A DNA stretch of 64,000 nt from positions 33,372,019 through 33,436,018 of the forward strand of contig CM049306.1 in the NCBI GenBank assembly GCA_026874595.1, in the 5' to 3' direction. Numbering within the stretch: position 1 is the stretch's first letter; each line of letters starts with the position of its first letter. Positions 22,916-34,989 of the stretch are shown here, in pieces. The DNA comes from Sipunculus nudus. Taxonomy: Eukaryota > Annelida > Sipuncula > Golfingiida > Sipunculidae. The notes under the pieces were generated by a model. It searched no databases. It was given only the letters and a program-made list of their open reading frames with translations, and was not told the origin of the DNA. The position numbers and the translations under genes were made by a program.

Positions 22916-24744
22916 TTAAATATATATGGTGTGTGAGTAGGTCCCTTTATAAATACAAGGCAGGGTCTCACGTGCGGACAGTTTTACCTGTGAGGTCATT
23001 ATTGTCATTATTCTGTAATCATTAACTTGAAGACAGAAATCCGAACCGTCTCGAACCCAGAAGTTGTTTAAAATAAGCTCAGGAGGGAGATATTGAGAAA
23101 AAGACTCCAAATTGATCTGAGTGAAAAGTTATCTGAATATTCCTAGGCACAAAACCTTGGGATCACTGCCAAAAATGCAAGAGCGATCGACACTCTGTTG
23201 TTTATGTTGGTTTATTTGGAAATATTTGATTTTAACATATTTCATGTACATCATCTCAATAGACTGCCAGGCTTTAAAAAAAGTTTTCATTCATGGGGTT
23301 TTCAAAAAAGGTTATATTACAATATTTGTGTGACAGGGACATTTGTGTCAGCTGATAGTTTGTCTCAGCTGATTTATTTTAATTATGTAGTTCCATTTGT
23401 CATATCATAATACACTAAATACACTAAGTGACAATTTTGAAAATCATACTTTTAATTATTGTTACTTAAAATGTGTGAGTTTTAAATTGGAAGTTTTAAA
23501 TGTACAGGCTTTTAATATCATATGCACTTTATATTATGAATAGGTGAATGTTACACTACGAAGCCATCGAAAGACAAGTCTCTGTCTTTATCTTTTTACG
23601 ATTTCTAATTAATTTCAACATTTTGCTTATTTTGTCGCATGTTAAATTCACAGGATTCTTTTATATTTCATAATTACTTTCCGATTAACCGAATCACTCA
23701 TTCATATATAAAATCATTCTAACCAAGATGAGATTAACTCGCACGAAGGTTAATTTCAGAAGGTAAAATTCTGTACTTTTCAGTACTTGCTCAATATTTA
23801 ATGCATAATAGATGAGCCTCAGCGACTGGCTGTGTTAATCTTATCTGCCTGTAATACCTGTCAAGAAAATTTCTTGTTTCTTTTTTTGTTAAAGGCAATT
23901 CAAGCGAATAAACATGCAATGTATCGTGAGATCAGTTTTCAGACGGGTTGAAGATGGTTCAATTATATTATACATGCTGTTAGGTGGATTGGTACCCTGT
24001 TCAACTATGTTCTGTAAGAACAACAGTCATGAATGTATGGACACGCAAATAACCTTCTGAATGACCTGAGCGATAGAAGAATCACCAATAAGTAGGACAG
24101 GAAGCCTAAAAGTAATGAAAAATTCAGCCTCACATTGTGCAGTGCCAGAAAACTTTGGATGTCCAAATATTATAAATTTTAAATAGCAAACCCATAAGCA
24201 GGAATCATATTTAGGATATTATTAATTTCACTCGGATCACTTGTAAGGTTCGAGATTTGGAATAAATATATTAAAAATTAAATTTGTACAAAATTTGTAT
24301 TATATTGTTAGCTATATTTATATTAACCCTTAAATTTCACCAAAGCGCATGACACATTACACACAAACAGAAGATATTCAAAGATTCGATCTAATTGGAG
24401 AAATGAAAAAAGTACACTTAATTTAAATACATAGATATAAAGGGACAATTGATCTGAAAACATAGGGGGTTGTCTTAAATTATTTTCAAGTCACAGATGT
24501 TTCGTATGCCGGCATGTAATGCAAATTATCCTTAAGTACACATAGAAATGTGTGAAACTACAGTGAAAGGCGCCTATATATCAACATCTTACGTCTATTA
24601 ACTGATCATTCTTGCTCCTTTTACGTCTAGTGGCAAGTCAGATGAACCAAAGTTTTGCAAAGGGCGTTTTGGAACTTGTGACCGTTCAATTTCCGCATAT
24701 AATCGACCACCCACCTCAGGTTATATGATTTGTTCTGCTTGTCA
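22916..24744. other. Anonymous AT-rich stretch
   Basis: No supported gene. Short AT-rich open frames only. Confidence 0.45.
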
Positions 24745-24965
24745 ATACTGGCTCATGTACCATATTCAGCAACACCTTATATATGAACAAGCTCACATAT
24801 ACGTCACGGGGGCATTATAGAACCTTTTCTAACCGGATTTACCTACAGTTTTTCAAAATGTAAGCAGTGTAAGCCAGAAATCAAGTAATTCTACAAATAA
24901 AGCAGGTGTATAGCTAGCTTTAAGCTGCATTGGTGGAGGCAGATATAACAGGTTTCAATCCATTA
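24745..24965 (+). repeat. Interspersed repeat family D, 3' part
   Basis: The blocks GGCTCATGTACCATATTCAG, CATTATAGAACCTTTTCTAA, GTAAGCCAGAAATCAAGTAA, ATTCTACAAATAAAGCAGGT and ATAGCTAGCTTTAAG match the ends of the copies at 27.65-28.13, 35.69-36.10 and 60.14-60.78 kb. Confidence 0.6.
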
Positions 24966-25779
24966 ATAGAAATTTACAGAAAAATAACAGAAAATCACTG
25001 GAGAAAATCAAATTTAATTATCGTATGAAGCTCAGTAAGGGATTAATAAAAAATACACTTTTCCGTAACTTGTTCAATTTACAAATGAAACATTCAAGTG
25101 GCTTGTCGAGCATATTTACGGCAGTGATGCAGACGTGACTTAAAGAGAATAAAAGTACTTCAAAAGAGAAAAAAATTATAATCAATTCATGAAATTATGT
25201 TCTGTTGTTATGTAGATCAGTCTTGATGTCTTTGGAGGCAATTATCATCAAAACATTTGTTGAAGTGTCCTTGAAGTCCTTGCTAAAAACTACTTGTTTG
25301 ATTACATTAACATAAAGCTCTATAGGAGACGGAAATAAACCTGTTGAGGAAGTTCGATTTGGCATCGCGGAATTCGTGGAAGTAGATTAGTGGCTCGTCA
25401 TAAACTTAAGCCACAAGGAGAAAAACTAACCAACTTGACGGGATTTCTTCTAATTGAAAATTCTTAGAGTAAGGCTCCGTTGATATTAATAATTGGTTCT
25501 CATATCTGCTTTTTTTTTCTTTTATAAATATAATAACCCAAGGAGACTTCATAATACTACATTATCCAGGATTAATTGTATGAAGAACTCAATTTATCAG
25601 AATATCAATACTTTGGTAAATGCTGGTTGACCGTTACAAACAGCGACGGCTCTTTGAGGAAAGCATACCAAATAATAATACAATTTCATTATGCAACAGA
25701 CATCCTGCTGCACAATCTGTGAAAGCGGGAAACATGGTCTTGATGTACGTAGCTTGATTCTATGTTCCTGTGCAAGCGA
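24966..25779. other. Anonymous AT-rich stretch
   Basis: Nothing recognised. Confidence 0.4.
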
Positions 25780-25890
25780 TATACGGGGTCTGGACAGCTG
25801 AGTGCTAAAACGCTCGGCTTTCTCTGCCGGCGACAAGGGGTCGATTTTCCGAAGACCTGTTACTGGCTCGAGCGCCGACTTAACTTTCAT
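25780..25890 (+). mobile_element. tRNA-derived SINE head (family 1), diverged copy
   Basis: GGTCTGGACAGCTGAGTGCT, then AAAACGCTCGG, CTGCCGGCGACAAGGG and GTCGATTTTCC align block by block with 29603-29665, where the B box is better preserved. The first part corresponds to a pol III A box region, the GGGGTCGA part to a decayed B box. Confidence 0.5.
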
Positions 25891-26339
25891 TCAGTCAGTT
25901 AGTCAGTTCAAGCGATATCTTCAGAAAATACGGATCAGCTGTTGTCTGATTTTTTAATAATCGCTAAAAAATGCACACACATATGTACGGTAACATTTTA
26001 CCGCTTTTGTATGTCATCTGGCGCAGAGTCAGTATAAAGGCAGCCCATTGGAGTGATCTGTTTATGTTTACCTTCATGATTGGTATAATGGTGTTTGGTA
26101 TTATGATAATGTCATGTGATCCTGCATGAGTCCATATTCCTCATCTTTTACTTTGTCTGTACAAGTGTGAACAAAACTGAAAGTGTTGAATAAAATAGTG
26201 TACCTTGAACAAAATAGTGTAACAGAGAAACCGTGGTCGCAGAAGGTTGTCCAGTCCCATAGCGTTAACTCTGACCTATGAACTTTTATTATCACTTGAC
26301 TACAAGTGACTCGCAGACTGCTGTAACAATTCATCTGAG

Positions 26340-26350
26340 TGACCTTGACC
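26340..26350 (-). promoter_or_regulatory. Paired nuclear-receptor half-sites (TGACCTTGACC)
   Basis: TGACCTTGACC holds two overlapping AAGGTCA-type half-sites on the minus strand. Such doublets are also part of common interspersed repeats, so regulatory function is unproven. Confidence 0.25.
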
Positions 26351-27649
26351 TTTTAAAATCATGCTCATATTGTATAATTTTATTCCGTCCGTCGTTTCTT
26401 TATGCCTTGTTGTAAGATCAATTTGGTTACTTTCATCAATAATTGACTTATTTCTTTTCATGGGATAAAATTATCAATACTGAATCCGATACTTCGATAA
26501 TCTTTAGTCAAAATTGATGTGATCATTTATCCCTACTGACAGCCCCTTCTGAGGCCTGCAAATCATAAATAACTAAAAATAGTGCAGAGAAAAGCAACCG
26601 GTTTGTTTTAATTGTAAAAGAAATGACAAATCTCCGTTAATCTGCTCCATTTTAGGTCAGCTGAGGGATGAATATCTGAATTATAGAGACCTCCCTTTGT
26701 CCGGTCGTCTGTCCCGTCGTCAGTCACTTCGGCCGTCTGATAATAGAGCATAAATTGATCGTAACCTATTAGATCAGGAACATCAGAAACTGAATATCCA
26801 TGGAGGTCCTGAGGAAATCTCCGTGGAAATCGGAAATGAAGTTACAGTCTCGAAATACTAAGACTTATAGGGCGAAAACATGATTATGAGCAATCTGCAC
26901 CCTTAAGACTATATGAATGCAAATTTTGAAAATGTGTGAACTGTCTGATTGTTGTTCTTACTCGAGTGATGTGCCAGTGTAGTTATTTTATGTCTCAGGT
27001 GTCTTCTCCTGAATATAAGAGGTGAAAAATAAAAGTGTCGCTAAACAAAAATTAGTGATAAAGAGGACTTTTCACCCCCGATCCCCCACTGTATTGACGT
27101 CCCTTTGGGGTGATACCGCTGCTCAATAGTATATGCAGATTGCGAGTGAAAAATCAGCTTTAGAAAGAGGCAATGTGCCTACCAACATATATCAAAAGGA
27201 CACCCTACATACGAGATTAATTATGTTAAGTTGAGCCAAGCCAGAATATTTATAAGAAGGAGTGCTCCAACTGTGAAACACAAGACATATATGTTTTTTT
27301 TTCGTTTGCTTGACATATATCTTATTTTCTTTACAAAGGGTATAAATTATTCATATGATGTCATTCAAAGTTCTTCTGGATCTAAAGAAAGCACAAAAGG
27401 CCGGTAATGTGTCTTATATACCTTCAATTATTGATGAAAAAAACTAAATACACTTTTATAGGTATATAACACCATCTAATGTCTTCTAAGGACACCGCTA
27501 ATTCAAAATTTATGCGATGGTTTTACATCTGAATTATCCTAAGGGTTGTTTTTACACTTTATTTTCTTCCTTCTCCTGGTTTTGCTTCTGTAGAGGTGAC
27601 GCATATATACAGGTCCTAAGCCAATATTTATACCTGGGATAGCTAAAAC
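26351..27649. other. Anonymous stretch with repeat-like fragments
   Basis: Around 26695-26735 a run rich in GTC/CGTC triplets (for example TCGTCTGTCCCGTCGTCAGT) resembles the ends of dispersed retroposons. Around 27075-27110 a CCCCCGATCCCCCACTG phrase followed by ATTGACGTC recalls the CAGNGGCGTCAAT fragments in reverse orientation. No gene is seen. Confidence 0.35.
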
Positions 27650-28130
27650 ACTTATAAACAGAAATGTTTTTAAAGGGACCTATTTCCATATGTAATTCCT
27701 TGACCCTTATGTAGAAATAAGCCATAAAGCACCATTCGTTTCACAGATTTGTTAACTCTAGGGGGCCTCAATGGCCAATGGTCAATATCCCAACACGTCC
27801 AACAACGTGCGGGTGTAAATCAGACCGGAGTTTTACAAATGACAAAATATTCGTCCTATATTCTCACTACCAGCAACAAGTGAACTTCAACTTCCCCACA
27901 TGTTCAGTCATAGTGTTTTTTTCTGTTTATCAACAGAGGCTCACAGTATCGCGTATACTGACAGCTTGAAGATTACCAGCTCATACCACAGCCGCAGGGA
28001 GTTAGAAGATCCCTTAATAGCATGAATTACCTTGTTCAGTTCATTGCTATATACGCAGAGTAAGCCAGAAATTACATAAATTCTACAAAAAAAGGCAGGT
28101 GAATAGATAGCTTTAAGAAAGACGGCTAAT
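27650..28130 (+). repeat. Interspersed repeat family D, near-complete copy
   Basis: It starts around TAAAGGGACCTATTTCCATA and passes through GAAATAAGCCATAAAGCACC; the 3' part is GCAGAGTAAGCCAGAAATTA, AATTCTACAAAAAAAGGCAG and ATAGATAGCTTTAAG. It matches the order at 60.14 and 35.69 kb. It is non-coding. Confidence 0.6.
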
Positions 28131-28309
28131 GTTTAAGAAATAGGAAGCATAAGACTGACGCTCTGAATCTTATTATATATTGCAAATATCTATTATAAAC
28201 AAACCATCCTTAGGTTTGCTCTTTGAAAATGGGCTTATCTAACGACTAGGAGTCTGGATCTTTGTTACACCATGAAATAACTGTTTTTAGCCCATTTAGC
28301 CAGTGGCGT

Positions 28310-28343
28310 CAATTTATCTTCGTGAATGGGTTGGGGGGGGGGG
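28310..28343 (+). repeat. CAGTGGCGTCAAT element fragment with G11 tract
   Basis: CAGTGGCGTCAATTT followed by a G11 run (28333-28343) parallels the 6.18-kb fragment. Confidence 0.4.
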
Positions 28344-28374
28344 ATGACTCGTAGACACACACACACAAATATAA

Positions 28375-28376
<2 letters not shown>

Positions 28377-28406
<30 letters not shown>
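28377..28406. repeat. (TA)n microsatellite
   Basis: About 30 bases of TA, preceded by a short (AC)n run at about 28356-28366. Confidence 0.95.
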
Positions 28407-28411
<5 letters not shown>

Positions 28412-28473
28412 CACACATTAGAACCTCCCAATTACCGAAACAGACGCAATTTATATTCCAGGGTTGGTGGTTA

Positions 28474-28490
28474 GGGGGGGGGGGGGGGGG
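28474..28490 (+). repeat. G17 tract
   Basis: Seventeen consecutive G; the 11-base tract lies about 130 bases to its left. Both are on the plus strand. Confidence 0.9.
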
Positions 28491-29044
28491 AGTTGCCTCC
28501 TAGACATGTACATACATACAAATTTTTCAAATGTTACAAATCACATCACATCCAAACATTCTGCTTGAAATTCGTCACATGTTATGTTGTTAACTAGGGC
28601 TGTGTATACTTAATATTGTGTAGCTTGACAAGTTTCTTTCATTGACTAAACGCTCGCTGGGCTAAGTATACTGTCCGTGAGGTCTGTATGCGCGACGGTC
28701 CATATGTGTTCTTTCCTGGCAGTACCATGCATTCTGGGCAATTCTAAAAAAATTCCCAAATAGAAAATACGGGAAACGAAAGTAAAATGACATTGTTATA
28801 ACAAAAAGACGATGGAGATGGAATACTATTTAAAATTTAAAAAAAGTTCAGTGTATCTTTCTTTGTGTACCAAAAATGATATGATTGTTTAAATTATGAT
28901 TGTATATTTGATGTGCAATCATATTTGACTATTTATAAAAATAATGATAAATTTTTTCGAATAAGCCCAAATAGAGACCTGACCGAAGTTATAAATTGTA
29001 CTCTAGAAGAGTTAAGTTTGTTAACCACTGGAATATAAACCAGT
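28491..29044. other. Anonymous stretch
   Basis: Nothing recognised. Confidence 0.35.
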
Positions 29045-29320
29045 TGATCAATATTAAATGCCGGCTCAAAGCCGGGACATCATGAGTTCGAATCTCATTG
29101 GAGGCGATGCGATATTTCACGGTCGTCCCCCACCCAGGTTTAACGCTCTGCAGGCTTAATGGGAAGGCCTTGTCCGTCGGCCGTGTTTCACTCACAAACG
29201 AGTGCGCTTTTCGGGGCCTCTTCGGTGGTATGACTCAGCAACGATTACGCCCAGGACCTGCAGGTGCAGCCTGGTTAAAGCCAGGATATAAAATGAGAGG
29301 AAGCGTGTGATAGTGCCCTG
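29045..29320 (+). mobile_element. tRNA-derived SINE (family 2)
   Basis: GAGTTCGAATCTC at about 29089 is a good pol III B box (consensus GGTTCGANTCC). Upstream lies a GCTCAAAGCCGGGACATCA block. Downstream is a non-tRNA body with ATTTCACGGTCG and GCTTAATGGGAAGGCCTTG. The same body and head occur, reverse-complemented, at 52.05-52.20 kb. The open frames over this region come from its GC-richer body and are not genes. The 3' end was not fixed. Confidence 0.6.
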
Positions 29321-29597
29321 TCACATAGTCCGAAACCAGATTTGAATTGCAGATGTACATATACGTAGCTTGAATACAACAACTGGAGACCAAGGGATAG
29401 GAGACAGGGATGAGTAAAGGGGGGAAGTAAAATAGCATCTATCTGAAGAAAACCCTCTCTTTAATAAACAACGAAAGTAGAAAATTGCTTAAAATTCATA
29501 AAACAATGGTTAATAAACAATTATCCTATACAAGTTTGTGATAAATGAAGTCATTCACACAACAAATCCACTGCTATGTTTCAACATTACCCTAGTC

Positions 29598-29800
29598 AGA
29601 GACTGGCCTGGACAGTCAAGTGGTAAAACGTTTGGGTCTCTCCGCTGGCGACCAGGGTTCGACCTCTGGCGTGCTATAAGAGTGGGTTGTATTAGCTCGT
29701 CCAAAGTCGGTGGTTTTCTCCGGGTTCTCCGGATTCCTATACCCCTAACGACTACCGAACGTCACCACCTGTGCCATGGAGAGTGCCTCTTTAATTATTA
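29598..29800 (+). mobile_element. tRNA-derived SINE (family 1)
   Basis: The tRNA-like head has GGACAGTCAAGTGGTAAAAC (A box region) and CAGGGTTCGACCTCTGG (B box). It is followed by GGTGGTTTTCTCCGGGTTCT, a conserved central segment that I recall from SINEs of molluscs and other animals, and CACCTGTGCCATGG. Only about 200 bp are defined. The 25.78-kb copy shares the head. Confidence 0.7.
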
Positions 29801-30935
29801 TAACTAGTTGTACAACAATGTTATATAAATAAAGATTATGGTTATAAATTCTTTAATTATTATAAGCTCGCTGATTAGTATAACTAGTTGTACAATTCGT
29901 GTAAAATTAATAACGTTTACGGTTAAAATCAGAGAAATAAAGCATAATTAATGGTAATCTAACTTTTCTTTTTTTTTGTTTGCGGGAGGGCAAGGCGCCC
30001 TAAATTATGAAGCCCCTTGCTGTAACTTGCTCAGGTTATTGGAATTTGAGATAAACACAATGACAAACAAGGTTGTAGTCTGCTGTTAAGCTTGTTATTT
30101 GCCTTGTTTGGGTGGGCGGATCTGACGTTACTCCTCGGACATTCAGGTTCCTCAGATGCCTGCATAACACTAAACATTATTGATCATCGCAGCTGTGTGT
30201 CAAGTAAAAACTCAGTGTGGATCTTGAAGGTATCTAGCTGTAAAAGCTGCCTTAAAATCCGACAATTTAAGTTCCATGTACTTGCCGAAAAACTGCCTTA
30301 ATAACTAAGGTCTTTGTTGCGGTTGCTTTGATGCTCAAGATAAAAGATGAAATGCACTGGTTGCATGTCCGCAAACCAGATCCTGTAAATAACATTTTAT
30401 GTTTTCCCCCTAATCAAATTTAACAGCACCTGGGCGTTTTTATATTCAAGAAATAACATCACACGCAACAAACATGTAAGCATAACAAAGGCCAAGAACG
30501 TAACAAAAAAGAACTTCAAAGAGGTCAGATGGAAACCGAGTTCTAAAGAGCAAAGTTTGGCAAATAATTACAGGACTGTTATTTCCCTTCAATAGATTAA
30601 ACGGTTGTTGAACTGTTTAGCTCCAAGAAGGTAATTGGCATTGTCTAAGCCTGCTCTGTTACACAAGGTGATAGAAGTTGAATTAAAGTATACATATGAT
30701 ATGAAAACATGTACATGGCTTCATGTCCACTCGTACGGATGAGAACGCGGCTAAAAACATAAAGGCGGTACGGAGTGCGGAGACGTTTTTGCCATCACGT
30801 AGCGGTAGCTATGGAAACGCATGCGGAAATGTACAAATGCTCTCAGAAGCTTGCCGTGCATATATTTCCCCTCCTATGACATCAGGTGACTTTTCCGTCA
30901 AGGTGATGTCATCATTTAATGGAAAGATGTATGTA
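29801..30935. other. Anonymous stretch
   Basis: AT-rich with direct copies of a TTAATTATTATAA-type phrase near 29793 and 29851. No gene recognised; several 60-90 codon open frames have no support. Confidence 0.4.
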
Positions 30936-31459
30936 GGCCCCACTCAAAAGTGTGAAACTGGTTTCGGTTCAGCGAAACCATTCACTTACTAATAGCGAAA
31001 CCGAAACTGGTTTTTGCGAAACTGCGAAACCATCTCCAGAGATGGTTTCGGTTTCGCCAAGACCACCCACTCGATAATTATACTGGCAAAATGGCGGAGG
31101 TGGGGAAAAGTAGTGCAATTTTTTAAATTATTTTATTAATGGATACTGTTGATGCATGTGCGTCCATGCCGTCTTACACGTACATGTTATAAGATGGAGA
31201 GAAACAGTCATGTTCATCTGATAAAAATTTGCCAGTCACAATTAATAATGGTCTCATTGGGTCTCGAAGTGCCCAGGCAAGGATCGCTAGTGTTTGAGAA
31301 AATTTTCATCATTAATTAATTAAATTAATAATAATTAATTTACGATGTTATCAATATTTTCTATTAAAACCGAAACCGTCCACTTAAAAATACAACGTGA
31401 AACCATACAGAACCGTTTTTCCTGGAACCGAAACCAGTTTCGAATTTTCGAGTGCGCCC
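30936..31459. mobile_element. 524-bp MITE with 35-bp terminal inverted repeats and GAAAC motifs
   Basis: The left end GGCCCCACTC and the right end GAGTGCGCCC are inverted partners. The inversion continues through GAAACTGGTTTCGGTTC, giving about 29 matches in 35 positions. GTA flanks both ends (30933-30935 and 31460-31462), a possible 3-bp target-site duplication. The interior is packed with GAAAC/GTTTC words, including a short perfect palindrome around ACCATCTC/GAGATGGT (31030-31048) and two exact GAAACCGAAA words (30997-31006 plus; 31046-31055 minus). An AAAATGGCGG word, like a YY1 site, lies near 31089. No transposase is present, so it would depend on an autonomous relative. Confidence 0.75.
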
Positions 31460-31607
31460 GTAGTATTCTTCTGACAAGGTTTTGTTAATGCCCAGATAGA
31501 TTTGGAATGTATCTTAATCAAATTTCCGTTCCTGTACGCTTTGATATGCCTCTTGCTGGTGTCATCTCTTCTTCATGTCATGCACCCATCACTACAGTTT
31601 GGGTCCA

Positions 31608-31902
31608 TATTGCTGGATGCTCCTAAAACCATGCTTGAATTCACTTATTCCCCCCAAATTTACAAGTTAATTCGTGCATAAGTGACTCTACAGTTGTGAA
31701 TATTCCTTAATGACGGTCCTGAATCCGGATCGTGTATCGGATGAACACCAAAATCTAATCGTTTCTTTATAAGCCCATTCCCGAAATGCCCTTAACATTT
31801 CATGAGATTCCGTTGAGGATTGCGTGAGTTATGTTGTGAACACACACACAAACACACACCCGAACGGGGATGAACGCATTGCCTCCAGGCTGAGGCAATC
31901 AT
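31608..31902 (+). repeat. Interspersed repeat family B, full copy
   Basis: It has the most complete set of blocks: GAATTCACTTATTCC, GTGAATATTCCTTAATGACG, GTCCTGAATCCGGATCG, ACCAAAATCTAATCG, GGATTGCGTGAGTTATGTTG, ACACACACAAACACACACCC, GAACGGGGATGAACGCAT and GCCTCCAGGCTGAGGCAA. It ends in a small hairpin like the other copies. Confidence 0.7.
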
Positions 31903-32429
31903 CTCTTCATGGTTAGGCAGAAACTGGAATCTAGATATGCTGAGTGCTATTCTAAGGAGACGAACGACTTAAAAGCGCATACACAAACGTGTGAATGGGC
32001 ACACATACAAAACGTATCCGCATTCGTGTCCGCACCCATAGTCCGAACCGCATCCGTACAAGTGGCAACTAAGCTTTTAGTTGACAGTTCCAAAATTCAA
32101 CTTTGACGTTATCAGATATCTGTAATAATTTATACGATTAACAATTTAATTAGGTCAGTGGTCTGTTTGAGGCAGTGCAAGGATTATAAAACATACTTTT
32201 TATAGGTGATTGAAACAATCCACAGGGTAGTATAAGGTATAAAAATGGAAAAAAAATGTGATATGTAAATATAAATAGTTTCATGATAAGAAGTTGTCTC
32301 TCCCACGCCTAATAGTCATCCCCCGCCCTTATATAAATTGACGCTATATGTACTGGGCTTGAAATGATTCAGAATTCAGAACTTGCCCTTAAGAGTTGCT
32401 GACGATTCATCGAGAACTCATATTTTTGG
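31903..32429. other. Anonymous stretch
   Basis: No gene. A CATCCCCCGCCC...AATTGACGC phrase near 32318 is a likely reverse-strand fragment of the CAGNGGCGTCAAT element. Confidence 0.35.
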
Positions 32430-32515
32430 CTTAGAGGCACCAGCGGGGTTCGAACAGACAACCCTCTGTTCCTAAGTCAAACGCCTCTACCATTTATTAA
32501 ACTAGACCTTGCCGA
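32430..32515 (-). mobile_element. tRNA-like remnant or SINE head
   Basis: On the minus strand: GTCTAGTTTAATAAATGG with GTAGAGGCGTTTGACT (A box and D arm-like), then CTGTTCGAACCCCGC (B box-like) and a GGTGCC end. The T stem does not pair (GTCTG against CCCGC) and no clean anticodon arm can be drawn, so it is not a functional tRNA gene. It is a decayed tRNA copy or the head of a third SINE family. Confidence 0.45.
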
Positions 32516-34989
32516 TAATTAATATCAATTAACGAGAAAGAAATTCGAATGAAACATCAAAGTTCAGTTGAGTTAGTTTTCGTAATCAACAGTAAAAAGC
32601 AATATTGTACGGAAAAAAGTCACTGAAGTTGAGCGTAAGATTAGGAAAATGCTAATGATTAGTGACGTTATATTTGTTTGGGGAAATTTAATGGAGCTGC
32701 TGGTAAAATTGTTAGCAGATTTTGAGGCCAAAGTTTCGTGAAAACCCGTAAAATTTTTTAGCAAAAAATGTCATTTAAACAGGTGTTGGGGTTTTCACGG
32801 GATGACATTCCGCTTTGTAAGGACTTAGAAAAATTAAGACAAATGTTCCACTGGGTCGTAAGCTTAATTGTCCATGTAGACAACAAAACATTAAAATACT
32901 CTATGCTTTTAATACGTCTAACGTTTATTTAACATTATATCACAATCTTTACAATTGTATAAGGAACGTTTAAACATGTCTTCATTTCTAAATGAAAATA
33001 TAGTATTATCCTATCTTCTTTATATACTAAAAGACAAACCTTTGATAGATATCTGACATTATGGGAGGATATTTCAGTGTAATCTGGACTTCACTGATGC
33101 AGACAGAAACATTGCTTAATGTAAAAACAAGTAGATATACAAAGTGGATAAGGATCACCGAGAGAACGTCATTGATTGATGTGTTTGTACCACGGGCGCT
33201 GTTCAACCAACCATGAACGGCAGGTGTTACCGCTTACGGCGGACGAATCGATCGTTTTCTTATTGTTTCCACATGGCACGGTATAAACGTAATAATACGA
33301 TCGGGGTGGGTGACCTGTTTATCCTGAAAGCATCGAGGGGACCATCTAGTTGGTGGCCTCTTCAGAATGCTCCCATTGATTCGAGGCCTATAACTGCGCA
33401 TTAGCAGACCTCTTCATCAACACGTTCCCCTGCGTCTTATTGGAGTAGAAAAGTTCGACCGGGGGAGGAGGGGAAGGCGGAGTGCACTAGGGACGACAGT
33501 AGCATCTTCTGGATGCCGTGGCACATTTAGGAGGTTCTTATGTATAATCAATAAACCTGGAAACAGGATGAGTTCACGGACTGAACTCCTGCTGAGAACG
33601 TCGACATTCCTTGAAATATTGATATCCCTTTGTATTTGTCTTGGGGATGAGTTTTTCAACATCTGTTATTAGAACAACTATACAATTTTCTAATTCCTAT
33701 TATATTTATAGCTGGTGGTAATATAATATCCCGTATTTCTTTACAATGTTAGTGATACAGTCAATATATTGTCGTGTACGTGTTTAATGATGCATGAATT
33801 ATACATTCCATCCATCTTCTCCGAGTTTAGCCCGCCAGGCTAGTAATTCTTGTTTATTGTTTCATGCTGGTTTCGGTTACGAAATCTATGGGACAAAAAT
33901 CCATAAGAAGTTTGGACCATAATCTAAATCGTTGGAACGGATTAACTCCTTATGTTTAATGCATCGTAGTAATTATATAAACAAATTATGATTTTCGATG
34001 CAAGCTCAGAGGGAAACGGGCCAGCTCTATTCACTTAATTGTAGTCACAGTAGTATACATTTTGGCGTTGGTCTATTTCTGTACCGCCCGCATCCGATTA
34101 TGACTTCTAGTGATTATCATCGTCCGCCCGTCTTCCGTCCGTAATTATATTAAAAATCGTTATAAACCTTAAACATCTTTATTCTGTTCCACCGATAATT
34201 TATATTTGAGGTATATCTTAAGGATCTCATCTTGCTTGACATCAGACCTTCAGTCAACACCGCCATCTCACTTGCATCATCCGGAATTTAGTCTTTGCTA
34301 AAAAAGGTGCCTTGGGAAAGCTTATGAGAAACAAACTCCACGGATAGTATCTAATGGAATTAATCTGCAGACAGGGGTTGGCCGACAAAGAACAGAGCGG
34401 AATCAGGTGTGGCCTTAGATAGCAAATTATTGTAGCGGCAGAGTTGGTTGTGATGCTGATAATCCAAAATCCAATAATCCATGCAACTAGTAACATTAAT
34501 TACTGGTTGTTACTGTTTATTTACAACCTATAGTAATTTATTTATAACATAGATGATAACTCATATCAGTGTCTCTTTATGGCTGAACTGAATCTAAACA
34601 CGTTAGAAAATGCTATAAATTTCGGTTTCCATTTATTGGAAATTCGATTGCATGCGTTTCTCTTTGTAAATTGCAAAAGGCACGAGTTCTATAATCGGCT
34701 CTGCTCGGATTACACCTGCAGTTTGATACAAATAACTAATTCCTCGATAGCTAATAAAAGGCGCATCTGGTAACATGTGCTTTTCAGTAAATGACCAGAA
34801 ATTCTGAATAAATGAGGTGTTGAGTGACAGCTTTTCTCACACCGTTTTTAAACCTCTGCACAAAGGGAGTGTTCAGGAAAGGGTTGGTTTCAACAGCCCT
34901 CGGCACCACACTATTATACACATGTGGGGACACTTTTGTTACTTGTTTACTGCTTTAATCATAGTTTATGTTAAGAGCAATTTCTGCTG
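32516..34989. other. Anonymous AT-rich stretch
   Basis: No supported gene. Open frames up to about 80 codons occur on both strands without recognisable domains. A CGTCCGCCCGTCTTCCGTCC phrase near 34120 is retroposon-like. Confidence 0.4.

Noticed and set aside
32430-32515. Functional tRNA gene
   Set aside because: It has A- and B-box-like words, but the T stem does not pair and no anticodon arm can be drawn.
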